7,036 nucleotides of DNA, taken from NCBI GenBank assembly GCA_007129775.1, contig SKUV01000229.1:1-7036 (forward strand). Reading direction: 5' to 3'. Both the position numbers and the translations under genes were made by a program. The notes below the pieces were generated by a model. It searched no databases and was not told the DNA's origin. It saw nothing but the letters and a program-made list of their open reading frames with translations. The stretch is from Paracoccaceae bacterium. GTDB taxonomy: Bacteria > Pseudomonadota > Alphaproteobacteria > Rhodobacterales > Rhodobacteraceae. How positions within the stretch are numbered: the stretch's first letter is position 1; the number at the start of each line of letters is the position of its first letter. This document shows positions 1 to 5,306 of the stretch, in pieces.

Positions 1-982
1 CGACACGAGCGACCACCAGCTGCTGCCGTGGCCGTTCCACCACCAGCGCAGCGTCCCGCTCGCACAGGTAGCCCGGACCCAGACAGGCGTTGAGCACGGT
101 GGCGGCCTGCGACACCCGCCGGTCCGCGTCACCGTCTAGCCGGGCCACGACAGCCTCGCCCGCGCGCCAGAGCGCGAGCGCCGCCAGCACCAGCAACAGT
201 TGCAGCACCGCCCCCGCCGCCGCCTGAAACCGCAGGGCAAGGTCGGGATGGGTCATCCATTCGAGGATCTGGACCGCCAGCGTCGGCGGGCGCGTGGGCC
301 CGAGGATCAGCGCCACATCCACCACCGACATGGAATAGGCCAGCACCGCATAGACCGGCAGGCGGATCTGGGCATAGACCCGGGGCGCCACCGCCTTCAT
401 CCAGCCGACGACCCGGCCATATCCCAGCGTGCCCGCCACCATCTGCGCGCGCAGGCTGTCGGCCTGCGGCAGCGCCGCCAGCACCATCAGCAGCAGAAAC
501 GGCACCTCCTTCAGCACCAGCCCGGCGACCAGCGCGAGGCCCGCGGCATCGTTGACGATCAGCAGATCGGGCGGACGCTCCCACCCCGTGGCCCATGGCG
601 ACAGGCCGCGCGCGATCCAGCCCGAGGGCGCGATCAGAAAGGCGAGGCCGAAGGCCGCCGCCGCATGGGGCAGCGCCAGAAGCGGCGCCAGCGCCCGTGT
701 GACCCAGCGAAAGCTGCGCGTGCCCTGCCATGCGGCGACGATCAGCAGCGTCAGCGCCAGCGAAATGGCCGTGGCCAGTAGCCCGGTGACCACCGACAGC
801 CGCACCGCCGCCCCGAGCCCGGGCCAGCCGAAAAGCGCCTGCCATGGCGTGAGGCTCCATCCGGTGCCGCCCAGCGCGGGCATGTAGCCGAAGGCCGGAC
901 CGATCACCCCGGCCAGCCCCGCCAGCACCGGCAGCGCCAGAAAGCCCAGCGCCGCCCAGAGGCCCAGCCGCGACGGCGTCAC
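1..982 (-). CDS. YnjC-type ABC transporter permease, N-terminal part (runs off left edge)
   Basis: Inner-membrane permease of a binding-protein-dependent ABC importer, resembling the YnjC component of the poorly characterised YnjBCD system. The frame is open from a GTG at 982 to the window edge, 327 codons. It follows the stop of the binding-protein gene by 18 bp in the same frame; ATGs nearer that stop (1004 and 993) hit stops within five codons, so GTG is the best start, though no clear ribosome binding site is seen. Several hydrophobic helices are visible, for example the segment starting LGLWAALGFLALPVLAGLAG near the N-terminus. An EAA-like cytoplasmic loop (MVAGTLGYGRVVGWMKAVAP, about residues 181-200) is the permease signature that contacts the ATPase. 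YnjC proteins are usually about 500 residues with two fused permease halves; only the first half is seen here. The last 45 or so residues (after about 282) are hydrophilic and I do not recognise them. Transported substrate unknown. Confidence 0.8.
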   Translation of the reverse strand, partial: MTPSRLGLWAALGFLALPVLAGLAGVIGPAFGYMPALGGTGWSLTPWQALFGWPGLGAAVRLSVVTGLLATAISLALTLLIVAAWQGTRSFRWVTRALAPLLALPHAAAAFGLAFLIAPSGWIARGLSPWATGWERPPDLLIVNDAAGLALVAGLVLKEVPFLLLMVLAALPQADSLRAQMVAGTLGYGRVVGWMKAVAPRVYAQIRLPVYAVLAYSMSVVDVALILGPTRPPTLAVQILEWMTHPDLALRFQAAAGAVLQLLLVLAALALWRAGEAVVARLDGDADRRVSQAATVLNACLGPGYLCERDAALVVERPRQQLVVARV

Positions 983-1000
983 CGGCCGCTCATGCGCCGG

Positions 1001-2218
1001 TCATCGTGCCGTGCCGTAACGCGCCACCCAATCCTCGGCGATGCGCGTCATCCACGAGGGATGCGGCTCGTCCAGCCCGGTGCCCATTTCATCGGGCGCG
1101 AGCGTGGCGATGCCCAGATCCAGCGCGTCGAAACGCGCGCGATCCTCGGGCGTCAGCCGATCAAGGCCCAGAACTGTCTGAAACCCCAGAACGCCCGGGT
1201 CCTGCGCCCGGGCCTGAATCGCCGGATCGAGGATCAGGTTGGCCAGAACCATCGCGCCTTCGCGATTCGCGGCATTGTAGGGGATCGCCAGAAAGGACGA
1301 ATTCGCCAGCGTGCCCGCGTCGAATACGACGGTGCGTACGCTGTCCTGCAACTCGCCATCGGCAATCGCGGCCGAGGCCCGGCCGGGGTTGAAGGCGAAA
1401 CCGATGTCGATCTCGCCATCGGCCAGAAGCTGCGCCAGCGCAGGCTCGTTCGCCGGATAGGCCCGGCCCTGCCGCCAGAGGTTCGGCGTGATCTCGTCCA
1501 GAAAATCCCACAGCGGCGCGGTCACCGCCGCGTAATCGGCCTCCTGCGCCGGCTGCATCAGCACCGCAGGATCGTCCAGAACGCCGTGCAGGGCCTGTTT
1601 CAGAAAGGTCGTGCCCAGAAAATCTGGCGGCTGCGGATAGGTGAAGCGGCCGGGGTTCTCGGCGATCCACGCCCGCAGCGCGGGCAGCGAGCGCGGCGGC
1701 TCCGGCACCGTGGCGCTGTCGTATTCGAACACCATCTGAAACACCGCCCAGGGGCTGCCGAAACCCTCCACCGGCAGGGTGAAATCCACCAGAACCGCCG
1801 GGTTGGCCTCGGTATCCACCAGCGGCCAGTTGGGCAGCGCCCCGGCGAAGGGACCAAAGAGCAGATCCTGTTCGCGCATGGCGGCGAAATTCGCCCCGTT
1901 GATCCAGATCACATCGACCGCGCCGCCGCTGTCGCGCCCGGCCGCCCGTTCGGAAACCACGCGGGTGACGGCATCGGCGGTATCGGCCAGCCGCACATGT
2001 TCCAGCCCGACGCCGTGGCGGGCCTGCAATTCCTCGCCGACCGAGGCGATGAAGGCATTGATGCGCGGGTCGCCCCCCCATGCGTGCCAGAACACGGTCT
2101 GCCCGCGGGCGGCGGCGAGGATGTCGTCCCATTCGGCGCCGGCCTGCGCCGGGGCCTCGCCCGCGGCCGTGGCCGCAAGGACCAGTGCCGAAATCCCCGC
2201 CAGTAATGATCTGCGCAT
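1001..2218 (-). CDS. YnjB-type ABC transporter periplasmic substrate-binding protein
   Basis: Periplasmic solute-binding protein of 405 residues that delivers substrate to the permease encoded downstream. The N-terminus is a typical Sec signal peptide: MRR, a hydrophobic stretch (LLAGISALVLAATAAG), then a likely cleavage site after APAQA (residue 26). The mature protein begins with the YnjB-family pattern TVFWHAWGGDPRINAF, followed by VDVIWINGANFAAM (about residues 100-113), both closely resembling E. coli YnjB. Length fits the family (about 390-400). The start ATG at 2218 is preceded by a GGGAG ribosome binding site. The gene is first in its operon: an intrinsic terminator lies 179 bp upstream of the start, and the permease gene starts 18 bp after the stop. 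The family is often annotated as thiamine- or polyamine-like, but its substrate is not established, so I name none. Confidence 0.88.
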   Translation of the reverse strand: MRRSLLAGISALVLAATAAGEAPAQAGAEWDDILAAARGQTVFWHAWGGDPRINAFIASVGEELQARHGVGLEHVRLADTADAVTRVVSERAAGRDSGGAVDVIWINGANFAAMREQDLLFGPFAGALPNWPLVDTEANPAVLVDFTLPVEGFGSPWAVFQMVFEYDSATVPEPPRSLPALRAWIAENPGRFTYPQPPDFLGTTFLKQALHGVLDDPAVLMQPAQEADYAAVTAPLWDFLDEITPNLWRQGRAYPANEPALAQLLADGEIDIGFAFNPGRASAAIADGELQDSVRTVVFDAGTLANSSFLAIPYNAANREGAMVLANLILDPAIQARAQDPGVLGFQTVLGLDRLTPEDRARFDALDLGIATLAPDEMGTGLDEPHPSWMTRIAEDWVARYGTAR

Positions 2219-2277
2219 CGCTCGCTCCCGTTGTCGCCCTTATCGCGGTTCGGCAGCCGCGCCTGCTTCGTTACGTG

Positions 2278-2304
2278 TTTGTAGCGTTTTTTTCGCCGCG
2301 ACAA
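2278..2304 (-). promoter_or_regulatory. Possible housekeeping-type promoter of the ynjB-like operon
   Basis: On the minus strand a TTGTCG (2304-2299) is followed after 15 bp by TACAAA (2283-2278); an A-rich run lies between them. This is the most sigma70-like pair in the 178 bp between the terminator at 2397 and the start at 2218, and it is the only AT-rich patch there. The spacing is short (16 bp if CTTGTC is taken as the -35), so the call is tentative. No EcfG-type GGAAC/CGTT pair is present upstream of this gene. Confidence 0.3.
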
Positions 2305-2396
2305 GCGCACGATCCCGGCGCCTCGGCGCGCCGACGCCGCCGACGCCGCCGGTGACCGCAAGATCGGCCCCGAGGCGGCCGAGCACCGGGCGATGC

Positions 2397-2432
2397 AAAA
2401 GGGGCCGGACGGGCCCTTGCCCGCCCGGCCCC
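2397..2432 (-). terminator. Intrinsic terminator after the DUF2383-type gene
   Basis: Read on the minus strand, a 14-bp GC-rich stem (arms 2432-2419 and 2414-2401, with one G-T wobble) closes a 4-nt loop and is followed directly by TTTT (2400-2397). It lies 34 bp beyond the stop of the gene at 2467-2970. On the plus strand the hairpin has no following T run, so it acts for minus-strand transcription. It separates the stress-type genes from the ABC transporter operon. Confidence 0.88.
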
Positions 2433-2466
2433 CGCGCATGGTGCCGGTGCGCGTTCCTGTCGCCGG

Positions 2467-2970
2467 TCAGGCGGCGTGGCGGCGCATGATGGCGTCGATC
2501 TCTTTTTCGTGCCGGCCGAGCATCTCGTCGGCATGGGCGGGCTGATCGGCCTGCCGTGCCTGTTCATACCCCTCCAGCAGATGCTTCTCGCCCTGCTTGA
2601 TCGCCGTCATCTCGCCATCATCGATGTTTTCGAACCACGACTTGACTGCGACAAGGACCTTTTGCACCGTTCCGGTGAAGGATCCGTCCGCGTCCGGGTC
2701 GCGCCCCTGACGCACGAGGTAGCCTGCAAGCTCGCTTTCGTGCTCGCGGTGCAGGGCGATGAAGTCGCGCACGACCGGCAGGAACTGCGCCTCGGCCCTG
2801 CCCTCCATCGTCTCGAACCCCTCCAGCAGGTCGCGCACACGGGTGTGCACCTCGGCGACCAGATCCAGCTGATGATCCGCCGGATCGGGCAGCGGGCCAC
2901 CCGGCGCTGCGGCCGCGGCGCCGTCGGGGGCGAGTTTCGGGTGCATGAGATTGATGTCTCTGAGGTCCAT
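2467..2970 (-). CDS. DUF2383/PA2169-type four-helix-bundle (ferritin-like) protein
   Basis: A 167-residue, soluble, helix-rich protein with no signal peptide or membrane segment. After a flexible Ala/Pro-rich N-terminus (about 1-35), residues about 36-140 fit the DUF2383 pattern: a first helix with VHTRVRDLLEGFETMEGRAE, a helix with FLPVVRDFIALHREHESELA, the conserved turn GRDPDADGSFTG, then a helix pair including SWFENIDDGEMTAIKQGEKH. The C-terminal tail (about 141-167) is charged, with HEKEIDAIMRRH. The family is ferritin-like in fold and its biochemical role is not settled; related genes are often stress-induced. Start choice: ATG at 2970 has a perfect AGGAGG six bases upstream, while the longer frame (ATG at 3099) adds a low-complexity Arg-rich stretch and has no such site. 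It lies 100 bp downstream of the DUF1328 gene on the same strand and probably shares its EcfG-type promoter. A haemerythrin-like bundle is a less likely alternative. Confidence 0.78.
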   Translation of the reverse strand: MDLRDINLMHPKLAPDGAAAAAPGGPLPDPADHQLDLVAEVHTRVRDLLEGFETMEGRAEAQFLPVVRDFIALHREHESELAGYLVRQGRDPDADGSFTGTVQKVLVAVKSWFENIDDGEMTAIKQGEKHLLEGYEQARQADQPAHADEMLGRHEKEIDAIMRRHAA

Positions 2971-2976
2971 GAGGTG

Positions 2977-2982
2977 CCTCCT
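2977..2982 (-). promoter_or_regulatory. Consensus ribosome binding site AGGAGG
   Basis: Minus-strand AGGAGG, six bases before the ATG at 2970. It is the strongest Shine-Dalgarno sequence in the window and fixes the start of the DUF2383-type gene against the longer frame beginning at 3099. It suggests high translation of this protein. Confidence 0.85.
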
Positions 2983-3004
2983 TTCAGGCATCTTTCCGGA
3001 TTGC

Positions 3005-3024
3005 GCCCGGCATCGGCGCCGGGC
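3005..3024 (-). other. Intercistronic hairpin between the DUF1328 and DUF2383-type genes
   Basis: A perfect 7-bp stem GCCCGGC/GCCGGGC with a 6-nt loop lies in the 100-bp gap between the two small genes. No T run follows it on either strand, so it is unlikely to be a strong terminator. It could stabilise the upstream mRNA or cause partial attenuation. In DNA this GC-rich, such stems also occur by chance. Confidence 0.4.
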
Positions 3025-3070
3025 ATGGGCCCGCACAGGGGACACATGCGCGGGATCTCGGCGGGCGTGT

Positions 3071-3244
3071 TCAGGTCGGCGGCTGGCCGCGCAGGGCACG
3101 CGCCACCATGGCGACGATGAACAGCAGCACGAAGATGAAGAACAAAATCTGCGCGATCGACGAGGCCGCCCCGGCGATGCCGGTGAACCCGAGTGCGGCC
3201 GCGACCAGCGCGACGATCAGAAATGCGATTGCCCAACTCAGCAT
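3071..3244 (-). CDS. DUF1328 (UPF0391, YtjA-like) small membrane protein
   Basis: A 57-residue hydrophobic peptide starting MLSWAIAFLIVALVAAALGF. It has two predicted membrane helices (about residues 4-20 and 30-48) separated by the Gly/Ala-rich turn TGIAGAASSIA, which is the diagnostic middle of the DUF1328 family, and a short basic tail ending RALRGQPPT. Length matches the family (about 53-60). The ATG is preceded by AAAGGAAC, a good ribosome binding site. An exact EcfG-type promoter lies 47 bp upstream of the start, so expression is expected to follow the general stress response. Molecular function is unknown for the family; members commonly sit near stress genes. The gene is likely the first of a two-gene unit with the DUF2383-type gene. 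Confidence 0.88.
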   Translation of the reverse strand: MLSWAIAFLIVALVAAALGFTGIAGAASSIAQILFFIFVLLFIVAMVARALRGQPPT

Positions 3245-3290
3245 GTTCGTTCCTTTCTCAGCTTGGTCGTTTCACGACCATCGCGAACAA

Positions 3291-3315
3291 AACGAACGGG
3301 CCGGGTGCCGGTTCC
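3291..3315 (-). promoter_or_regulatory. EcfG-type promoter of the DUF1328 gene
   Basis: On the minus strand GGAAC (3315-3311) is followed after 16 bp by CGTT (3294-3291), an exact match to the alphaproteobacterial general stress sigma factor consensus GGAAC-N16/17-CGTT. Transcription would start near 3284, giving a leader of about 40 nt. A second CGTT at spacing 12 overlaps and is not expected to be used. The spacing is the same as in the phyR promoter in this window. Confidence 0.85.
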
Positions 3316-3325
3316 GAATACTTCG

Positions 3326-3337
3326 GATCACGTGATC
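3326..3337. repeat. 12-bp perfect palindrome GATCACGTGATC
   Basis: A perfect inverted repeat centred on CACGTG. It begins 11 bp upstream of the -35 element of the DUF1328 promoter and lies between that promoter and the phyR terminator. Its position suits an activator or repressor site, but I cannot assign a binding protein and it has only one copy here. Confidence 0.35.
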
Positions 3338-3370
3338 GCGCGCGGCAAATCGGGCACGCTGCACGACGAC

Positions 3371-3397
3371 AAAAGGCCCGGCCGAGGCGCCGGGCCT
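3371..3397 (-). terminator. Intrinsic terminator of phyR
   Basis: On the minus strand AGGCCCGGC and GCCGGGCCT form a perfect 9-bp stem around a 6-nt loop, followed by TTT (3373-3371). It lies about 50 bp after the phyR stop. The T run is short, but the stem is strong and the position is right; it would isolate phyR from the DUF1328 promoter downstream. Confidence 0.8.
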
Positions 3398-3447
3398 GTT
3401 GTTGAACGAAGCGTTGCGATCCTGGCGGCCCGCGCGCCGGCCAGGGG

Positions 3448-4242
3448 TCAGGCCTGCAGCGTCTGGGTCGAGGCGAAGAACATCGCCTGCGACACGGCCG
3501 AGCGCACCTGATCCTCGTGGAAGGGTTTGGAGATCAGGAAGGCCGGCTCGGGCTTGTCGCCCGTCAGCAGCCGTTCGGGGAAAGCGGTGATGAAGATCAC
3601 CGGGATATCGGGGGTATCGGCCAGAAGTTCGTTGACCGCATCGACGCCGGAGCTGTCATCGGCCAGATGGATATCGGCAAGGATCAGGTCGGGCCGGGTC
3701 TGGCGGCCCAGATCGACGGCCTCGGCCCGGGTGCGTGCGATGCCCGTCACCTCGTGGCCCATGTCGGTGACGATGCTTTTCAGGTCGAGCGCGATCAGCG
3801 GCTCATCCTCGATGATCTGGACGCGCCCGCGTACCGCGCGCGCCATCTCGCGATAGGCGATGGTGACAAGTTCCTCCGCCTCTTCCGCCGTGACCTGCAT
3901 GATCGCGGCGATATCGGCAAAAGAAAACTCCTCCAGCGCGCGCAGCAAGAGCGCCTCGCGGGTGTTGGCGGTCAGATCCGAGATCAGGCCGTGGGCGCGC
4001 GCCTCCATCCCCTCCGGCGCGGTGCCGACCACCGGCGCGCCGGTGCTTTGCCAGACCGTGTGGAACGCCCGGAAAAGCGCCAGCTTGGGCGACATCGTCT
4101 GATCCAGAAGGCTGCGGTCGGCCAGAATCGCCTCCAGCGTGGCGGCGGCATACCGGTCCCCGGTGCCCTGGGAGCCGGTAAGCGCCCGCGCATAGCGGCG
4201 CAGGAAGGGCAATTCGGCGGCGATCAGCTTGGATTGCGACAT
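3448..4242 (-). CDS. phyR: PhyR, general stress response regulator (sigma-like domain plus receiver)
   Basis: Anti-anti-sigma response regulator of 264 residues. Residues about 1-135 form an ECF-sigma-like domain (LIAAELPFLRRYARALTGSQ as a sigma2-like start; TREALLLRALEEFSFADIAA as a sigma4-like part). Residues about 138-264 form a receiver: acidic pair E145/D146 in IIEDEP, phospho-acceptor D190 in LILADIHLADDSSG, T219 in the PhyR-typical FITAFPERLLTG, and K239 in ISKPF. In the known mechanism phosphorylation exposes the sigma-like domain, which binds NepR and releases EcfG. Length and domain order match known PhyR proteins. The ATG at 4242 is preceded by AGGGG; a longer frame from a TTG at 4284 would add 14 unconserved-looking residues and is less likely. 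The gene is divergent from nepR-ecfG and reads from its own EcfG-type promoter with a leader of about 130 nt. All catalytic receiver residues are present. Confidence 0.96.
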   Translation of the reverse strand: MSQSKLIAAELPFLRRYARALTGSQGTGDRYAAATLEAILADRSLLDQTMSPKLALFRAFHTVWQSTGAPVVGTAPEGMEARAHGLISDLTANTREALLLRALEEFSFADIAAIMQVTAEEAEELVTIAYREMARAVRGRVQIIEDEPLIALDLKSIVTDMGHEVTGIARTRAEAVDLGRQTRPDLILADIHLADDSSGVDAVNELLADTPDIPVIFITAFPERLLTGDKPEPAFLISKPFHEDQVRSAVSQAMFFASTQTLQA

Positions 4243-4371
4243 GTCATCCCCTGTGTCTGGCTGTAATTCTGCGTCGGGCCGCAAGCGGCGCCTTGCGCTC
4301 TGGTCTCGCCTGCCCGGCTCCTTTAGCTATGGCGCGACGGCCCGGTGTCAGCATTTTTTTCCATTCGATCC

Positions 4372-4397
4372 GGAACCGTAACGCAACGGCCGGCGTT
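4372..4397 (+). promoter_or_regulatory. EcfG-type promoter of nepR-ecfG
   Basis: On the plus strand GGAAC (4372-4376) is followed after 17 bp by CGTT (4394-4397), an exact GSR promoter. Expected start of transcription is near 4404, about 98 nt before the nepR ATG. It would make EcfG and its anti-sigma factor autoregulated, as is common in alphaproteobacteria. Confidence 0.87.
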
Positions 4398-4404
4398 CGG
4401 TTCC
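4380..4404 (-). promoter_or_regulatory. EcfG-type promoter of phyR
   Basis: On the minus strand GGAAC (4404-4400) is followed after 16 bp by CGTT (4383-4380), an exact GSR promoter. Expected start of transcription is near 4373, leaving about 130 nt of leader before the phyR ATG. The site overlaps the nepR promoter on the other strand almost completely. Confidence 0.85.
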
Positions 4405-4501
4405 CGAAATGCACATGGAAAAAACGCGAGGCCGGCTTGCATGTGAAAGAACGGGTCGCACGCACCCGGGTCGCGGAAAGCCGTGAAGGCGGAGTTGCAC
4501 G

Positions 4502-4699
4502 ATGGTGATGATGAACGGAAACGATGGCGAGGACGAGGGCGACTTTGCCCCTGATGTCGCGCAACAGATCGATGAAAACCTGCGCAGGTTGTATTCCGAG
4601 ACCGTCTCGGAAGAGCTGCCGCGCAGCCTGACCGAGCTGCTCGACGCGCTGCGCCGTCAGGATGAGGCGGGCGGCGAACAGCGGATGGGCGAGCAATGA
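4502..4699 (+). CDS. nepR: NepR, anti-sigma factor of EcfG
   Basis: Small acidic anti-sigma factor of 65 residues that binds EcfG and keeps it from RNA polymerase until phospho-PhyR captures it. The core IDENLRRLYSETVSEELPRS with the following LTELLDALRRQ (about residues 23-53) shows the two NepR helices joined by the conserved VSEELP-type turn. Both ends are polar and probably disordered, also typical of the family. ATGs at 4502, 4508 and 4511 are in frame; the first is placed 7 bases after GGCGGAG and is taken as the start, but the others are possible. The stop overlaps the ecfG start (ATGA, 4696-4699), so the two proteins are probably translationally coupled, which favours balanced amounts. 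Its promoter is the EcfG site at 4372-4397. Confidence 0.93.
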   Translation: MVMMNGNDGEDEGDFAPDVAQQIDENLRRLYSETVSEELPRSLTELLDALRRQDEAGGEQRMGEQ

Positions 4700-5289
4700 G
4701 CCACAGCCCCCCCGCCAGCGCCGAGGGCCCCGACACCATCCCGGCCGACCCGCGCGAGGAAATCGTCACCCATCTGCCCGCGCTGCGGGCCTTCGCACGC
4801 GGGCTGACCGGCAATGCCTCTGCCGCCGACGATCTGGTTCAGGACACCGTGCTCAAGGCCTGGAGCAAGTTTCACCTGTTTCAGGACGGCACCAACCTGC
4901 GCGCGTGGCTTTTTACCATCCTGCGCAACAGCTTTCTGTCCTCGCGCCGCAAGGCCGCGCGCGAGATCGCCGACAGCGAAGGCAGCTTTGCCGGCCGGCT
5001 CGCCACCAAGCCCGACCATGATGGCCGGCTCGCGATGCAGGAAATGGCCGAGGCGCTGAACCAGCTTCCGGTGGAGCAGCGCGAGGCGCTGCTGTTGGTC
5101 GGCGCGCTCGGTTTTTCGGTGGAAGAGGCCGCCGAAACCTGCGACTGCGCGCCCGGCACGATCAAGAGCCGGGCGAACCGGGGCCGGTCCGCGCTGGCCC
5201 AGATCCTCGGGCTTGAAAAGGGCGAGGCGCCCGAGACCACCGACAGCCCCGTCGCGGCCGTGATTTCGGTCGCGCCGGGCGGGCTCTGA
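4696..5289 (+). CDS. ecfG: EcfG, general stress ECF sigma factor
   Basis: RNA polymerase sigma factor of 197 residues, ECF group of the EcfG (ECF15) type, which directs transcription from GGAAC/CGTT promoters. Sigma region 2 covers about residues 24-88, with LPALRAFARGLTGNASAADD, the helix DLVQDTVLKAWSKF, and the core-binding/-10 part NLRAWLFTILRNSF. Region 4 covers about 115-170, with LNQLPVEQREALLLVGALGF and the helix-turn-helix EEAAETCDCAPGTIKSRANR that contacts the -35. A linker of about 25 residues joins them, and a Pro/Ala-rich tail of about 27 residues follows region 4. The start overlaps the nepR stop by 4 bp. Three exact target promoters lie in this window, including its own. The kinase gene follows after 17 bp with no terminator between. 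Confidence 0.95.
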   Translation: MSHSPPASAEGPDTIPADPREEIVTHLPALRAFARGLTGNASAADDLVQDTVLKAWSKFHLFQDGTNLRAWLFTILRNSFLSSRRKAAREIADSEGSFAGRLATKPDHDGRLAMQEMAEALNQLPVEQREALLLVGALGFSVEEAAETCDCAPGTIKSRANRGRSALAQILGLEKGEAPETTDSPVAAVISVAPGGL

Positions 5290-5306
5290 CGCCGGCGGCC
5301 CGCCCC

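Larger units (their letters stand above)
4372..4404. repeat. 33-bp inverted repeat formed by the two interlocked EcfG promoters
   Basis: The outer arms are GGAACCG (4372-4378) and CGGTTCC (4398-4404). The symmetry continues inward as AACGC on the left and GCGTT on the right, broken by a single extra T at 4379. That extra base accounts for the spacers of 17 bp (plus strand) and 16 bp (minus strand). Each arm therefore carries the -35 of one promoter and the -10 of the other. Confidence 0.85.

Noticed and set aside
129..860. Open frame of 243 residues on the minus strand, Ala/Gly/Arg-rich
   Set aside because: It is an out-of-frame reading of the permease gene, whose true frame is open over the whole interval and shows membrane helices and an EAA-like loop.
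992..2206. Long open frame on the plus strand (404 residues)
   Set aside because: It is antisense to the YnjB-type gene, whose product has a signal peptide and family motifs; the plus-strand product is Arg/Gln/His-rich with no domain.
2332..2349. Two tandem copies of CGACGCCGC
   Set aside because: Only two copies, in GC-rich intergenic DNA; no sign of a functional repeat array.
2971..3099. N-terminal extension of the DUF2383-type protein from an ATG at 3099
   Set aside because: The extension is Arg-rich and low in information, while a perfect AGGAGG sits six bases before the ATG at 2970.
3249..3253. A further minus-strand GGAAC that could be a -35 element
   Set aside because: No CGTT follows at 16-18 bp, and it lies just before the DUF1328 start, where it serves as part of the ribosome binding site.
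3517..4266. Open frame of 249 residues on the plus strand
   Set aside because: Antisense to phyR; composition is typical of an antisense shadow and phyR is unmistakable.
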